35,711 nucleotides of DNA from Candidatus Aenigmatarchaeota archaeon. GTDB taxonomy: Archaea; Aenigmatarchaeota; Aenigmatarchaeia; QMZS01. Made by a program: the position numbers and the translations under genes. This document shows positions 6,502 through 15,194 of this stretch, piece by piece; the first letter of the stretch is position 1; every line of letters begins with the position of its first letter. The notes beneath the pieces were generated by a model, which searched no databases, was not told where the DNA came from, and was given only the letters and a program-made list of their open reading frames with translations. The stretch spans positions 1 through 35,711 of the forward strand of contig JAGLVB010000010.1 in NCBI GenBank assembly GCA_023134135.1, read 5' to 3'.

Positions 6502-7825
6502 GGTGAGAATTGAATTCTTTGTTCTTATTTACCACCTCAATAATCTCTTCCTCTTTCATCAATTTTATTTTTTTCTCTGCGATTCTCTCTGGGATTTCTT
6601 TCCTGTTTTCTTTAAGGAAATGTTTTAACACAGTTTCAATATTCAGGAATTTCCTTTTTGAACCAACAAAAAATTTGTTATCCTCAATATAAGGTTTATA
6701 CTCATCATCCAGATATTTTCTTAAAAAATTATCAATTTCTTTTGAAAATATTGAAGGACCTTCCTGTTTTTTTAATTTTGACAGCAGTTTATTCTCAACT
6801 TCAAAAATAATATAAACAACATTGGTTTCGTCTGTCCATTCTAAATACCTAACCACTGAAAAATCATATTCCTTCAGATAATTTGCAATTCGTTTGCTTA
6901 ATTTTCTTATCTGAGGATATAAATTTTCTGGAATCATCTCAGGAGGGGTAAATTTAATTCCAATAAAATTTGTACCTCTCTTATCTTTTAGTTTTTTTAT
7001 GAGCATATTCCTTGCTGGTTTTTTAAACTTTGGAAATCTTCCTGTTTTCAGATATTTTTTTGCTTCTAGTTTTAACCTAAGGAAATTTTGAGGGGAAATT
7101 GGAGAACCAACATTCCTATTTTTATCCACAGGATCTATCACAACCAAAGCATCAGCAAATCTCTTTTTTGCTTCTTTCTCAGTTACCTGATTTTCCAAAT
7201 CTATTAATTCAGCAAAATTTAATTTTGAAAGTCCTTTCATTGTATTTGCAAAAGTCCCGTAATTTAAAACCAAAAGTTCGCAAAGATATCCGCTCAATCC
7301 ATTGTGTTTTGCATCAGCGCCATATACATCAATCTGCTTGCAGAAATATTTAAACAATCTCGCATGATCCATTCCATACCCGACCAGTTTTTCTTTTATG
7401 TACTTTGTATGGTGCGGGGACCTGTCAACAGCGGATATTATTTTATCACCTCTCCCGGTTTCATAACAAGGCACAATATCAATCTCAAAATTTTTAACTT
7501 TCACTCTCACATAAGGATGCTCCGCATATTTTATATTATAAATTCCTTTCATATCTTCGCAAATTGAGGTCCCAATTAATAAACCATATTCCTCTAATTT
7601 CTCTCTTGAAACCTTCTTCCTGAAAACAATGAATAAATCCACATCATGGTCCTTGCTCAACCAGGTGTCTTTTGATATTGAACCCACAATTTGGGGATAA
7701 GCGTAAAAAGGCTTTGCAACTATTTTTGCAACCTCAAGTAATTTAACGACAAATTCTTCAACAACCTCTTTTTCAGATTTACAGGGTTTTATCTTTCTTA
7801 GAATAGCCAATTCTTTTTGGTTCAT
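6476..7825 (-). CDS. cca: CCA-adding tRNA nucleotidyltransferase (archaeal class I)
   Basis: A 449-residue enzyme that adds CCA to tRNA 3' ends. The nucleotidyltransferase signature is clear: G48-S49 (IVGSISKDTW) and the metal ligands D61 and D63 (DHDVDLFIVF), with the third carboxylate D116 in EIDIVPCYE. The central part (DRSPHHTKYI, HNGLSGYLCELLVLNYG) matches the archaeal class I central and body domains, and the rest forms the body and tail. Length is typical (about 430-460). The need is visible here: tRNA-Val at 2554-2658 has no encoded CCA. The gene overlaps the small Cys-rich gene downstream. Confidence 0.93.
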   Translation of the reverse strand: MNQKELAILRKIKPCKSEKEVVEEFVVKLLEVAKIVAKPFYAYPQIVGSISKDTWLSKDHDVDLFIVFRKKVSREKLEEYGLLIGTSICEDMKGIYNIKYAEHPYVRVKVKNFEIDIVPCYETGRGDKIISAVDRSPHHTKYIKEKLVGYGMDHARLFKYFCKQIDVYGADAKHNGLSGYLCELLVLNYGTFANTMKGLSKLNFAELIDLENQVTEKEAKKRFADALVVIDPVDKNRNVGSPISPQNFLRLKLEAKKYLKTGRFPKFKKPARNMLIKKLKDKRGTNFIGIKFTPPEMIPENLYPQIRKLSKRIANYLKEYDFSVVRYLEWTDETNVVYIIFEVENKLLSKLKKQEGPSIFSKEIDNFLRKYLDDEYKPYIEDNKFFVGSKRKFLNIETVLKHFLKENRKEIPERIAEKKIKLMKEEEIIEVVNKNKEFNSHLVRKYFEV

Positions 7826-7934
7826 AATGTTTATTTACTTTGTTTTATTTTAAGAGTTTCTATTTATTATTTTACATTCTATATTATGAATTTGCAGAAA
7901 AAGTCAGAAACAAGTGAATTCATGGTCAAATAAT

Positions 7935-8522
7935 ATGTTTTATATATTGGATATTCAGGAAAAAGTTGGTGTGGAAGCCCAAAACTTAAAAGGAGATACT
8001 ACAGAGAGCATTAAAGAGAGATTAGAAGAAGCCCATTTAAAGGAAGAAAATGGTGTATTCCTTGGCGTCACCGAGATAAAAAAACTTGGGGAAACTGGGG
8101 TAATATTGCCTGAAAAACCTTATATTTATTTTGATGTGGAATATTCCGCATTATTTTTCCAGCCAGTTCCTAATGAAATGGTTGATGGATATGTCACTGA
8201 AGTTGCTGAATTCGGACCATTTATCAGAATAGGTCCTGTGGATGCTTTAGTTCACATCTCCCAGATTACTCAGGAAAAATTAATCTATAACCCTGAACAG
8301 GATATTCTTGCGAGCAAAGATTCAAATATTGTTGTAAAAGATGGTGAACTTGTAAGAGCCATGGTCGCAAACACCTCAATTTCCGATGAAAGAACCAGAA
8401 TAAACCTTACAATGAAACAGGATGGTCTTGGATTAACTAAATTATTGAAAAAAAAGCCTGCACCGAAAACGGAAAAGAAAACAGAGGATAAAAAGGAAAA
8501 AGTTAAAAAAGAGAAGAAATAA
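7935..8522 (+). CDS. rpo7: RNA polymerase subunit Rpo7 (RpoE')
   Basis: The 195-residue stalk subunit of archaeal RNA polymerase, which pairs with Rpo4, aids open-complex formation and binds emerging RNA. The N-terminal RNP-like domain (FYILDIQEKVGV to about 75) is followed by an S1/OB domain (about 80-165; DGYVTEVAEFGPFIRIGPVDALVHISQ). I use the ATG at 7935 because Rpo7 proteins start at this strand; the frame opens with a GTG at 7914. The last 25 residues are almost only Lys, Glu, Thr and Pro, an extension not usual in the family. Rpo4 is not nearby. It shares its strand with the mevalonate genes but probably not their promoter. Confidence 0.9.
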   Translation: MFYILDIQEKVGVEAQNLKGDTTESIKERLEEAHLKEENGVFLGVTEIKKLGETGVILPEKPYIYFDVEYSALFFQPVPNEMVDGYVTEVAEFGPFIRIGPVDALVHISQITQEKLIYNPEQDILASKDSNIVVKDGELVRAMVANTSISDERTRINLTMKQDGLGLTKLLKKKPAPKTEKKTEDKKEKVKKEKK

Positions 8523-8533
8523 TTTCAAATAAG

Positions 8534-8542
8534 AGTTTTTAA
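8534..8542 (+). promoter_or_regulatory. TATA box of the mevalonate-entry operon
   Basis: A TTTTTAAAT-like box lies about 21-29 bases before the ATG at 8563, leaderless spacing. No Shine-Dalgarno sequence precedes this ATG. Confidence 0.45.
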
Positions 8543-8562
8543 ATTATCTAATAACTTAATTA

Positions 8563-9756
8563 ATGGCAATTGCAATAATTGGCACAGGAATTACAAAATT
8601 TGGCGAATTGTGGGATAAAAGCTGGGAAGATCTTGTTCAGGAAAGTTTCTCAGAATCCATGAAAAATGCCAATGTTGAGATAAAGGAGATAGACTCCTGT
8701 TATGTGGGGAATATGAATTTGTCCCGATTCGAAGGACAGGATCACACCGCCTCAAGAATAACTGAAATACTTGGAATTAATAAAGTTATAAGAACAGAAG
8801 CCGCATGCGCTTCAAGTTCAATTGCTATGAAACTTGCCGCAAATGAAATTGGTTTAAGCGAATCCAAAGGAGAAAATAAAATAATTCATGTTCTTGGATT
8901 TGAAAAAATGACTGATCGGATGGCCGGAGAAACAACAAATATTTTATCAGGCGCCTCTCATTTTGACACAGAAGTTATAAATGGGGCAACCTTCCCAAGC
9001 TTATATGCTTTGCTCGCAACAAGATATTTGCATGAAACCGGAGCGGAAGAAGAAGACCTTCATGCAATTGGAATAAAAAATCACAGAAATGCCATGCTCA
9101 ATGAAAAAGCAATGTTCCAAAAAGAAATAACCCTAAAAAATTTTACAGGCAATATTGCGAGCCCATTAAAATTACTGGATTGCTCTCCCATCTCCGACGG
9201 TTCAGCATCAATAATAACAACAACAGAAAAATACGCAAAAGAACTTGGGGTTGATTATGTTAAACTGGAAGATATTGAAGTTGCAACAAGTTCCATCTCG
9301 CTGGCAAAAAGGGAAGAACTTCTTGTTCTGGATTCCGCAAAGAGAGCTTCTGAAATAGTTTACAAAAGATTAAACCTGACCGCAAAAGATATTGATCTAA
9401 TTGAAATCCATGATTGTTTTACCATTAATGAAATTTTATGTCTTGAAGCCGCGGGCTTTGCAAAGAAAGGGGAAGGTTACAAATTGGTGAGAAGTTTGAA
9501 ACCTTATGATGAGATTAACAAAAAAGAATCTCCTGTTCCTTATGATTTTAACGGAAGAAAATTATTTGTAAATACAAGCGGTGGTCTTAAAGCAAAAGGT
9601 CATCCTGTTGGAGCAACAGGGGTTGCCCAAATTATAGAAGTTACAAATCAGCTGCTCGGAAAATGCGGGAAAAGAAATGCAAATCCCAAAATTGGAGCCA
9701 CATTAAATATTGGAGGAACTGGGGGCACAGCTACTTTTTCCATCTTAAGGTGTTGA
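8563..9756 (+). CDS. Archaeal acetyl-CoA C-acetyltransferase (thiolase)
   Basis: A 397-residue thiolase of the archaeal SCP2-like type. It joins two acetyl-CoA into acetoacetyl-CoA, the first step of the mevalonate pathway to archaeal isoprenoid lipids. The nucleophile is C82 (EAACASSSIAMKL). H283 lies in EIHDCFTINE, and the GHP loop with H347 is in GGLKAKGHPVGATG. The gene ends one base before the HMG-CoA synthase start. In archaea these two enzymes and a DUF35 protein form a complex that passes acetoacetyl-CoA directly because its equilibrium is unfavourable. The pairing here fits that complex exactly. Confidence 0.92.
   Translation: MAIAIIGTGITKFGELWDKSWEDLVQESFSESMKNANVEIKEIDSCYVGNMNLSRFEGQDHTASRITEILGINKVIRTEAACASSSIAMKLAANEIGLSESKGENKIIHVLGFEKMTDRMAGETTNILSGASHFDTEVINGATFPSLYALLATRYLHETGAEEEDLHAIGIKNHRNAMLNEKAMFQKEITLKNFTGNIASPLKLLDCSPISDGSASIITTTEKYAKELGVDYVKLEDIEVATSSISLAKREELLVLDSAKRASEIVYKRLNLTAKDIDLIEIHDCFTINEILCLEAAGFAKKGEGYKLVRSLKPYDEINKKESPVPYDFNGRKLFVNTSGGLKAKGHPVGATGVAQIIEVTNQLLGKCGKRNANPKIGATLNIGGTGGTATFSILRC
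9747..9752 (+). promoter_or_regulatory. Shine-Dalgarno site AAGGTG for the HMG-CoA synthase gene
   Basis: AAGGTG lies in the last codons of the thiolase gene, five bases before the ATG at 9758. It supports coupled translation of the two pathway enzymes. Confidence 0.5.
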
Positions 9757-9757
9757 T

Positions 9758-11116
9758 ATGATAGTAGCGCCAAAAGCTTTTAGACTAAATAATTTTGAAA
9801 ATATTGGCAAAGAAGGCGAAATTTATTCAAAAACAAAAATCTCTGTTGCATCAACCTTATTTAATTATAACCGAAAAGTTCCTTATTACACTGCGTTGAT
9901 AAAAATTGACGGAGAAATTATTTTTGGTCTGATTGACGATAAAGTTAAAATCGGCGACAAAGTTATTTCAAGACCCGGAAAACTCGGAAGAACCGAACAA
10001 GGTTTATATATTTACGGCGGACTTTGGAAATTAAAAAAAGAATTCAGCAAACCGCAAACCAAAAAATCAGAAACAAAAAGAAAACTTCCTGATGAGAAAA
10101 TTGGCATCTCTGGTTATGGAGTTTATGTTCCAAGATACCGATTGGAACTATCCAATCTTAATAATGTCTGGGGTCGCGAATTAAAAGGAATTAAAAGTTT
10201 TCCGGGAAAATTTGACGACCAAGGAAGTTATGCTTTGAACTGCGGTCTAAACGCTTTAAAACATTCTGGTGTGGAAGGAAATAAACTCAAATTTATAGAA
10301 GTCGGAAGTGAAAGCAAAGTATATGCTGTAAAACCCACAGCAAGTATCATGGCAGGTCTCCTAAAAACAGAAAATTGTTTTGCATCAGATGTTGAATTTG
10401 CGTGCAAAGCAGGAACGCAGGCGATGGTAAATACATTCAACTTCGTAAAAATAAATGGGGGTTCAGGACTTGCTATTGGAGCGGATTCTGCGCAGGGTGC
10501 TCCGAATGATGAACTTGAAATAACAGCCGGGGACGGGAGCGCAGGTTTTGTGATTGGAGACCAAAAACCTATTGCTTTGGTTGAAGGATACACAAGTTTT
10601 ACAACAGACACCACAGATTTCTGGAGAAATGACGGGGATAAATTCCCTAAACATGCGGGAAGATTTTCAGGCAATCCGGCTTATTATAAACATGTTGAAT
10701 CAGCCGCAAAAAACCTGATGAAAAAATTAAACCTTGAGCCAAAAGATTTTGACTATGTTGTTTTCCACCAGCCAAATGGAAAGTATCCGAGAATTGTTGG
10801 AAAAAGATTGGGGTTCACTCCGGAACAGGTTGAACCAGGAATTAATTTTGAATTTATCGGAAACACTTATTCCGCAAATTCCTTGCTGGGTCTTGCGCGT
10901 GTCCTTGACATTGCCGCGCCTTACCAGAGAATCTTAGTGGTCTCTTACGGTTCTGGAGCAGGAAGTGATGCAATATCATTCATAACCACTCCAGACATTG
11001 AAAACAAAAGAAATAGGATTGAAAGAAGCGTCAAAAGTTGGGTTGGAGAAGAAGACAAAGATAATTTGATTATTGAAGATTATTCGATTTATCTGAAAAA
11101 TAAAGGAATTATTTAA
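9758..11116 (+). CDS. Hydroxymethylglutaryl-CoA synthase with an N-terminal DUF35 OB domain
   Basis: A 452-residue fusion. Residues 1 to about 95 match the OB part of DUF35 (ISVASTLFNYN, YTALIKIDGEIIFGLID, KIGDKVISRP), without the Cys4 zinc ribbon that usually precedes it. A Lys-rich linker (about 96-112) leads to the HMG-CoA synthase domain (113-452). That domain has E185 (EVGSESKVY), nucleophile C216 (FACKAGTQA) and H337 (VFHQPNGKYP). It condenses acetoacetyl-CoA with acetyl-CoA to HMG-CoA. In methanogens the DUF35 protein is a separate chain bridging thiolase and synthase; here the bridge is covalently attached to the synthase. Translation is coupled to thiolase. HMG-CoA reductase is not in the window. 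Confidence 0.9.
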   Translation: MIVAPKAFRLNNFENIGKEGEIYSKTKISVASTLFNYNRKVPYYTALIKIDGEIIFGLIDDKVKIGDKVISRPGKLGRTEQGLYIYGGLWKLKKEFSKPQTKKSETKRKLPDEKIGISGYGVYVPRYRLELSNLNNVWGRELKGIKSFPGKFDDQGSYALNCGLNALKHSGVEGNKLKFIEVGSESKVYAVKPTASIMAGLLKTENCFASDVEFACKAGTQAMVNTFNFVKINGGSGLAIGADSAQGAPNDELEITAGDGSAGFVIGDQKPIALVEGYTSFTTDTTDFWRNDGDKFPKHAGRFSGNPAYYKHVESAAKNLMKKLNLEPKDFDYVVFHQPNGKYPRIVGKRLGFTPEQVEPGINFEFIGNTYSANSLLGLARVLDIAAPYQRILVVSYGSGAGSDAISFITTPDIENKRNRIERSVKSWVGEEDKDNLIIEDYSIYLKNKGII

Positions 11117-11168
11117 TTGAAAAATTCAGAGAAAACATAAAAAAAATACAATGAGTAACCTGTTATCC

Positions 11169-12497
11169 TTAATGTAGATAACTTAATATTAACGTTATCA
11201 AAATTGAAGCTCTCGTTCCAAATTTAACAATTTGTGGTAAGATATCCATCCAAAATTTAGTTTTTTCAAAAGTATCTGTCAATTTTAAATACATATCCAG
11301 CCACTTCCCAAATACAGTTTTTTCATCATCTATTAATTTATTGGTGTCTATTAACTTCTGAAAAACCTTTGCGATTTTGTCAGGATTGCTCTCTGAATAA
11401 TTTAATAATTTCTTTAAAAGCTTGTTAGTTTCCAGAATATTTTTTTCAATTAATTTACTCCTTTCATTCGTTTCTGTTGTATTCTTATCTATCCTTGACA
11501 CTCTTTCGAGAAGTTTACTAAAGTCCTTTCTTTCTTTAGTTAAAAATGAATAGTTAGTTGCTTTTAAAAGAGGACCCTCTTGCGTTTTTCTTAATATATT
11601 CTGTGAAGTGTATATATCTCCCAAGGGAGAAGATACCAACCTAGTTTCACCTTCAAGATAATCGTTTCTTTTTAACTCTTTTATAAGCAGTGTTGGATTT
11701 TTTAAACCTTTTTTAAAAGGAATGTTTGATAGATTTCCATCACTGAAATCAAATCCCCTTTCAGATAAATTAGAAAACATTTTCTTGACATTTAATTCTT
11801 GAAAAATTTTTCGGGTTTCTACAGTTTTAAATGCACCATAAACTGGAATGTTGTCTATTGATAAATTCAAAAAATTTGAAAGCCCTATAACTTCTGAAAT
11901 TTGCAATAACTTTTTTTTGTTGCTATTTGGATCTAATCTTATACCATCGAGTATAATTTTAGAATTATCTAAATTCAATCGTCCGATACCTAATGATATG
12001 GAAACAGCAATATTCTTTTCTTCCCACTTTTTAAACCACTCATGTCCTTTAACACCATAGACATTGCACAACGTGTTGAAACCAACTCCTATTATTGGCT
12101 TAGACGAAAGTGGTTGTATGTCTGCAATTTGAGCAAAATTACTTTCAGTATAAGCTTTTATATTTATCAATCGTTTATTATCTATAGCTAAATGGAAAGA
12201 TGAATCGGGTTGAATGCCAGAAACTGTTGGCATCTTTCCTGCGTATATCTTAAATCCCAATGCTCTAAAAACGTTATCAAAGAATATTGGGTAATAATCA
12301 GGATCAACAGTGGAATCTAATTTTGATTCTTGTTTTAAATTATCGATGAATTTATCTTTTAAACTTGAGGCAGTTTCAATTCCCTTTGTATTAATAGTCT
12401 TAAAGTAATTATTTCTTAGGCTTTTCTGTCTGCCTCTTAATCTTCTTCTCTCTATTTTATCTTTCTCCCACTTTTGTTCTTTTGTTAGTTTTGTCAT
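11169..12497 (-). CDS. Orphan protein with basic N-terminus, coiled coil and C-terminal membrane helix
   Basis: A 442-residue protein I do not recognise. The first 35 residues are very basic (RRRLRGRQKSLRNNY). Residues about 60-200 look like an alpha/beta domain; the segment GIQPDSSFHLAI, then LINIKAYTES, loosely recalls a PD-(D/E)xK nuclease core, but the acidic residue of the ExK part is Asn. Residues about 330-390 form a coiled coil (NERSKLIEKNILETNKLL). The chain ends in a hydrophobic segment (ASILITLILSYL) that could anchor it. It stands alone between the mevalonate genes and the export operon, with a 210-bp gap upstream. Its lack of family resemblance suggests a lineage-specific or acquired gene. 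Confidence 0.65.
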   Translation of the reverse strand: MTKLTKEQKWEKDKIERRRLRGRQKSLRNNYFKTINTKGIETASSLKDKFIDNLKQESKLDSTVDPDYYPIFFDNVFRALGFKIYAGKMPTVSGIQPDSSFHLAIDNKRLINIKAYTESNFAQIADIQPLSSKPIIGVGFNTLCNVYGVKGHEWFKKWEEKNIAVSISLGIGRLNLDNSKIILDGIRLDPNSNKKKLLQISEVIGLSNFLNLSIDNIPVYGAFKTVETRKIFQELNVKKMFSNLSERGFDFSDGNLSNIPFKKGLKNPTLLIKELKRNDYLEGETRLVSSPLGDIYTSQNILRKTQEGPLLKATNYSFLTKERKDFSKLLERVSRIDKNTTETNERSKLIEKNILETNKLLKKLLNYSESNPDKIAKVFQKLIDTNKLIDDEKTVFGKWLDMYLKLTDTFEKTKFWMDILPQIVKFGTRASILITLILSYLH

Positions 12498-12708
12498 AAG
12501 TTTACCTTAATTCAAAAGTATTTATTTGGATAAACCAATAACCACAAAAAAGCAAAGTTTTACACCTTATAAATATTACTATTTCAAATTAGTTCGTCGA
12601 GCTTCGTTTCTTTGTAAGCATCCGATTTTATCCTTATTACTTTATTTTAGAACAAAGAATATTTGATTTGCAGAAACATAAGATTATTATCTGAATCACA
12701 ACAAAATT
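12498..12708. other. Intergenic gap without visible gene
   Basis: The 211 bases between two minus-strand genes hold the probable promoter of the orphan gene (AT-rich, 12500-12580) and the 3' end of the export operon. I see no RNA gene, strong hairpin or convincing small reading frame. Confidence 0.4.
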
Positions 12709-13929
12709 TTATTCATACCTCAAAGCATCAACTGGATTTAATTTTGCGGCTTTCATTGCGGGAAGAATTCCTGAAAGAGTTCCAACCAAAAAGGAAAATG
12801 CAAGGGAACCAAAAATTAATTCCATTGAAAATGATGCCTTCAACATTGCAAACCCTGACTGAACGGCGAGAAACTCAGCCAATTTTGCCAGACCGACTCC
12901 GACTCCGACCCCAAGAAGCCCTCCAACCATTCCGAGCATGCCTGACTCAAACAAAAATAACAACATAACATGATAATTTTTTGCCCCAATTGCTTTCATT
13001 ATTCCAATCTCTCTGGTCCTTTCCAAAACAGAAGTATACATTGTATTCATTATTCCTATCCCGCCAACCATAAGAGAAATTGAAGCTATCGCTATCAATA
13101 CTGCATTAATCACCCCAAGAACATCACCCACCATATTCATCAACTGCTCCGTGGTCTGCACCTGAAAACTTTCCTCTCCTTCTTTCTCCCCTCTTGCGCG
13201 CCTTATTTTATGAGTTAAGGTTTCCGCCAATGCAGAAGGATCAACATTTGGTTTCATTTTTATCATTATCATTCCATATTCTCCTCTCAAGTCAAATAAT
13301 TCATCTGATTCCTCAAGAGTTATGTACATTTGCGAATCATCCTGACTATTCCCAATTTTATCAACTATGCCGCAAATAGTATAAGGTTTGTCCTTTATAT
13401 AAATCTTGTCTCTGATTCCAGGTCTTTTATTAAAATAATCTGTATAAGCAATATCATACCCTATCACAATATTCCTATCTTTCCCATATTCCAGATCATG
13501 ACCTTTTAAGATATTAAAAGTATCCATGCTGGTAAAAATTTCCTGTGACTCATCAGTTGGCATCCCAGCAACCATTGTGTATTTTGTTTCATCTTTATAT
13601 TTTACAGCAATTGTTTTATAAGTCATACCTCCTGCCACATCAACACCGCTCTGCCGCTTTATAACTTTCAAATCAGCCTCTGTCAGAGGAACTGCGGCAG
13701 TCATCATACTCATCATCCCCAGACCTCCTGCGCCACCAGGCATAACCATTAGTTTATCAGAACCCATTGCCTCAAATTGCCTGTTTATTTCATCTTTCAT
13801 ACCTTCGCCAACAGAAATCAAAGAAACAACTGCGGCAATGCCTATAAAAATTCCTATGATTGTTAACAGACTCCTCATTTTCCGGTTGACTAAATTATTA
13901 ATGGCAAACCTTAAAAAATCAATTATCAT
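12709..13929 (-). CDS. MacB/FtsX-type ABC transporter permease
   Basis: A 406-residue permease of the MacB type. One N-terminal membrane helix (about 18-40, SLLTIIGIFIGIAAVVSLISVG) is followed by a large extracytoplasmic MacB core domain (about 45-270). Three C-terminal helices (about 280-305, 330-360, 370-395) carry the FtsX-like domain, with the usual ERTREIGIMKAIGA coupling motif. Such transporters act as mechanotransducers or exporters of peptides, lipoproteins or small molecules, not importers. It is the third gene of an operon read ATPase, CARDB-like membrane protein, permease, with gaps of 8 to 33 bases. The substrate is unknown. Confidence 0.88.
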   Translation of the reverse strand: MIIDFLRFAINNLVNRKMRSLLTIIGIFIGIAAVVSLISVGEGMKDEINRQFEAMGSDKLMVMPGGAGGLGMMSMMTAAVPLTEADLKVIKRQSGVDVAGGMTYKTIAVKYKDETKYTMVAGMPTDESQEIFTSMDTFNILKGHDLEYGKDRNIVIGYDIAYTDYFNKRPGIRDKIYIKDKPYTICGIVDKIGNSQDDSQMYITLEESDELFDLRGEYGMIMIKMKPNVDPSALAETLTHKIRRARGEKEGEESFQVQTTEQLMNMVGDVLGVINAVLIAIASISLMVGGIGIMNTMYTSVLERTREIGIMKAIGAKNYHVMLLFLFESGMLGMVGGLLGVGVGVGLAKLAEFLAVQSGFAMLKASFSMELIFGSLAFSFLVGTLSGILPAMKAAKLNPVDALRYE

Positions 13930-13937
13930 TATAAAAA

Positions 13938-15161
13938 CTACTTATCTTTTTTAGATGAGAAATAAGAACTCTTCTTTAATTTTTTGCACAACCAATAACC
14001 TACGAAAAGCAAGATTATGAAAATTATTGCATTAGTGGTGCCTGTTGTATCAGGAACTATATTATAATTTTTTAATTCTTCCTGAGTATAAAGTCTTAAA
14101 TTAACAACATATTTGTCTAAATATTCTTTATTATTAGCATCCTTGTAAACCAACTCAATTTTCAACGGCAGTTCTTTTCCATTTTCAGTAGTGTGGATTT
14201 TAAAATCCACGGTATCATAATCATCAGAATCAAGAGCGCCTATGTAAACCTCTGATGGGGAAAGAATTTCATACCCATCGGGTTTAAGAGAAATGGTTAA
14301 GAATTTTAAATCCATCAACCCTTTGTTAATAATATTTAGAGAAACTATACCAGTCTGCCCCGCAGTCAGAATTCCGGATTCATCAATATTCACAGTTATC
14401 TCCGGTTCGGCAGTTACAATTAAAGTTACATAATTGGTTTTTGTGTAATACACCCCCGCAGAATCATAATAAGAAATGTAAGTCAATATCTTATAAGGAC
14501 CGCACTCCGCATTGGGAGAAACAAGCAAATCAAAATCCGCGGTTTTTTCTTCCTTGCTCCCGATAAGATAAATTTTCCTGTCCTCTGTTGAGTTTATTGG
14601 CAAAAAAGTTGAACCTGAAATATTCAGTTTTATATTCACATCCCTCAGATAAGAATCCGCCTCATTTTTTAATTTGATTTTAAGATTTGTAATTTCTCCG
14701 GGTGAAACTTCCCTGCTCTCAACTCCGGTTATTGCAAGATTTGCATCCAAAGTTTGTATTGTTATTCTCAGTTTTTTCTCAACCCAGATATTTCGGTCTT
14801 TTGTGGAATATTTAATTATTAATTCATTCTCGCCTTCAACTGCATCAGCCGCAATCCGGACTTTATATTTAATCACTGAATTATCCATTCCTTCTAAAGT
14901 TTTGATTTCTATTGTTGCATTTTCTCCTTCATCAAGGAAAAAAGGATATGTTGGAATGAGAACAACCAATAAATTTTCCGCTTTTTCATTGCCTATGTTT
15001 TCCACATTAATCCAGACAGATAAATATTCTCCGGGCTGAGCTGGACTTGGTTCATATCTCTGAGGGATTATATTTATTGATGGACTATCCGCATACGCAG
15101 CCATAGGGATTATTCCAGTTAACAGAACTATAATTAATAAGTTAAGCAATTCTTGTCTCAT
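13938..15161 (-). CDS. Secreted CARDB-like beta-sandwich protein with C-terminal membrane anchor (COG1361 type)
   Basis: A 407-residue surface protein. A signal peptide (NLLIIVLLTGIIPMAAYA) precedes several immunoglobulin-like beta-sandwich modules of the CARDB/NEW3 kind. These carry repeated phrases such as VNIDESGILTAGQTG and ISPGE-like openings (for example at about 30-60, 145-165, 255-280). A single helix near 375-395 (TNAIIFIILLFVGYWL) and a basic tail anchor it. In archaea such COG1361-type proteins are often encoded beside MacB-like ABC transporters, as here, and probably act as the extracytoplasmic partner. I use the ATG at 15159-15161; an in-frame TTG lies six bases upstream. It is the middle gene of the ABC operon. 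Confidence 0.8.
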   Translation of the reverse strand: MRQELLNLLIIVLLTGIIPMAAYADSPSINIIPQRYEPSPAQPGEYLSVWINVENIGNEKAENLLVVLIPTYPFFLDEGENATIEIKTLEGMDNSVIKYKVRIAADAVEGENELIIKYSTKDRNIWVEKKLRITIQTLDANLAITGVESREVSPGEITNLKIKLKNEADSYLRDVNIKLNISGSTFLPINSTEDRKIYLIGSKEEKTADFDLLVSPNAECGPYKILTYISYYDSAGVYYTKTNYVTLIVTAEPEITVNIDESGILTAGQTGIVSLNIINKGLMDLKFLTISLKPDGYEILSPSEVYIGALDSDDYDTVDFKIHTTENGKELPLKIELVYKDANNKEYLDKYVVNLRLYTQEELKNYNIVPDTTGTTNAIIFIILLFVGYWLCKKLKKSSYFSSKKDK

Positions 15162-15194
15162 AATCAAACATATTTAATATTTAAAAGAATTATT

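Noticed and set aside
10228-10674. 148-codon minus-strand frame opposite HMG-CoA synthase
   Set aside because: It lies wholly inside a certain gene with catalytic residues on the other strand and has no promoter or motif.
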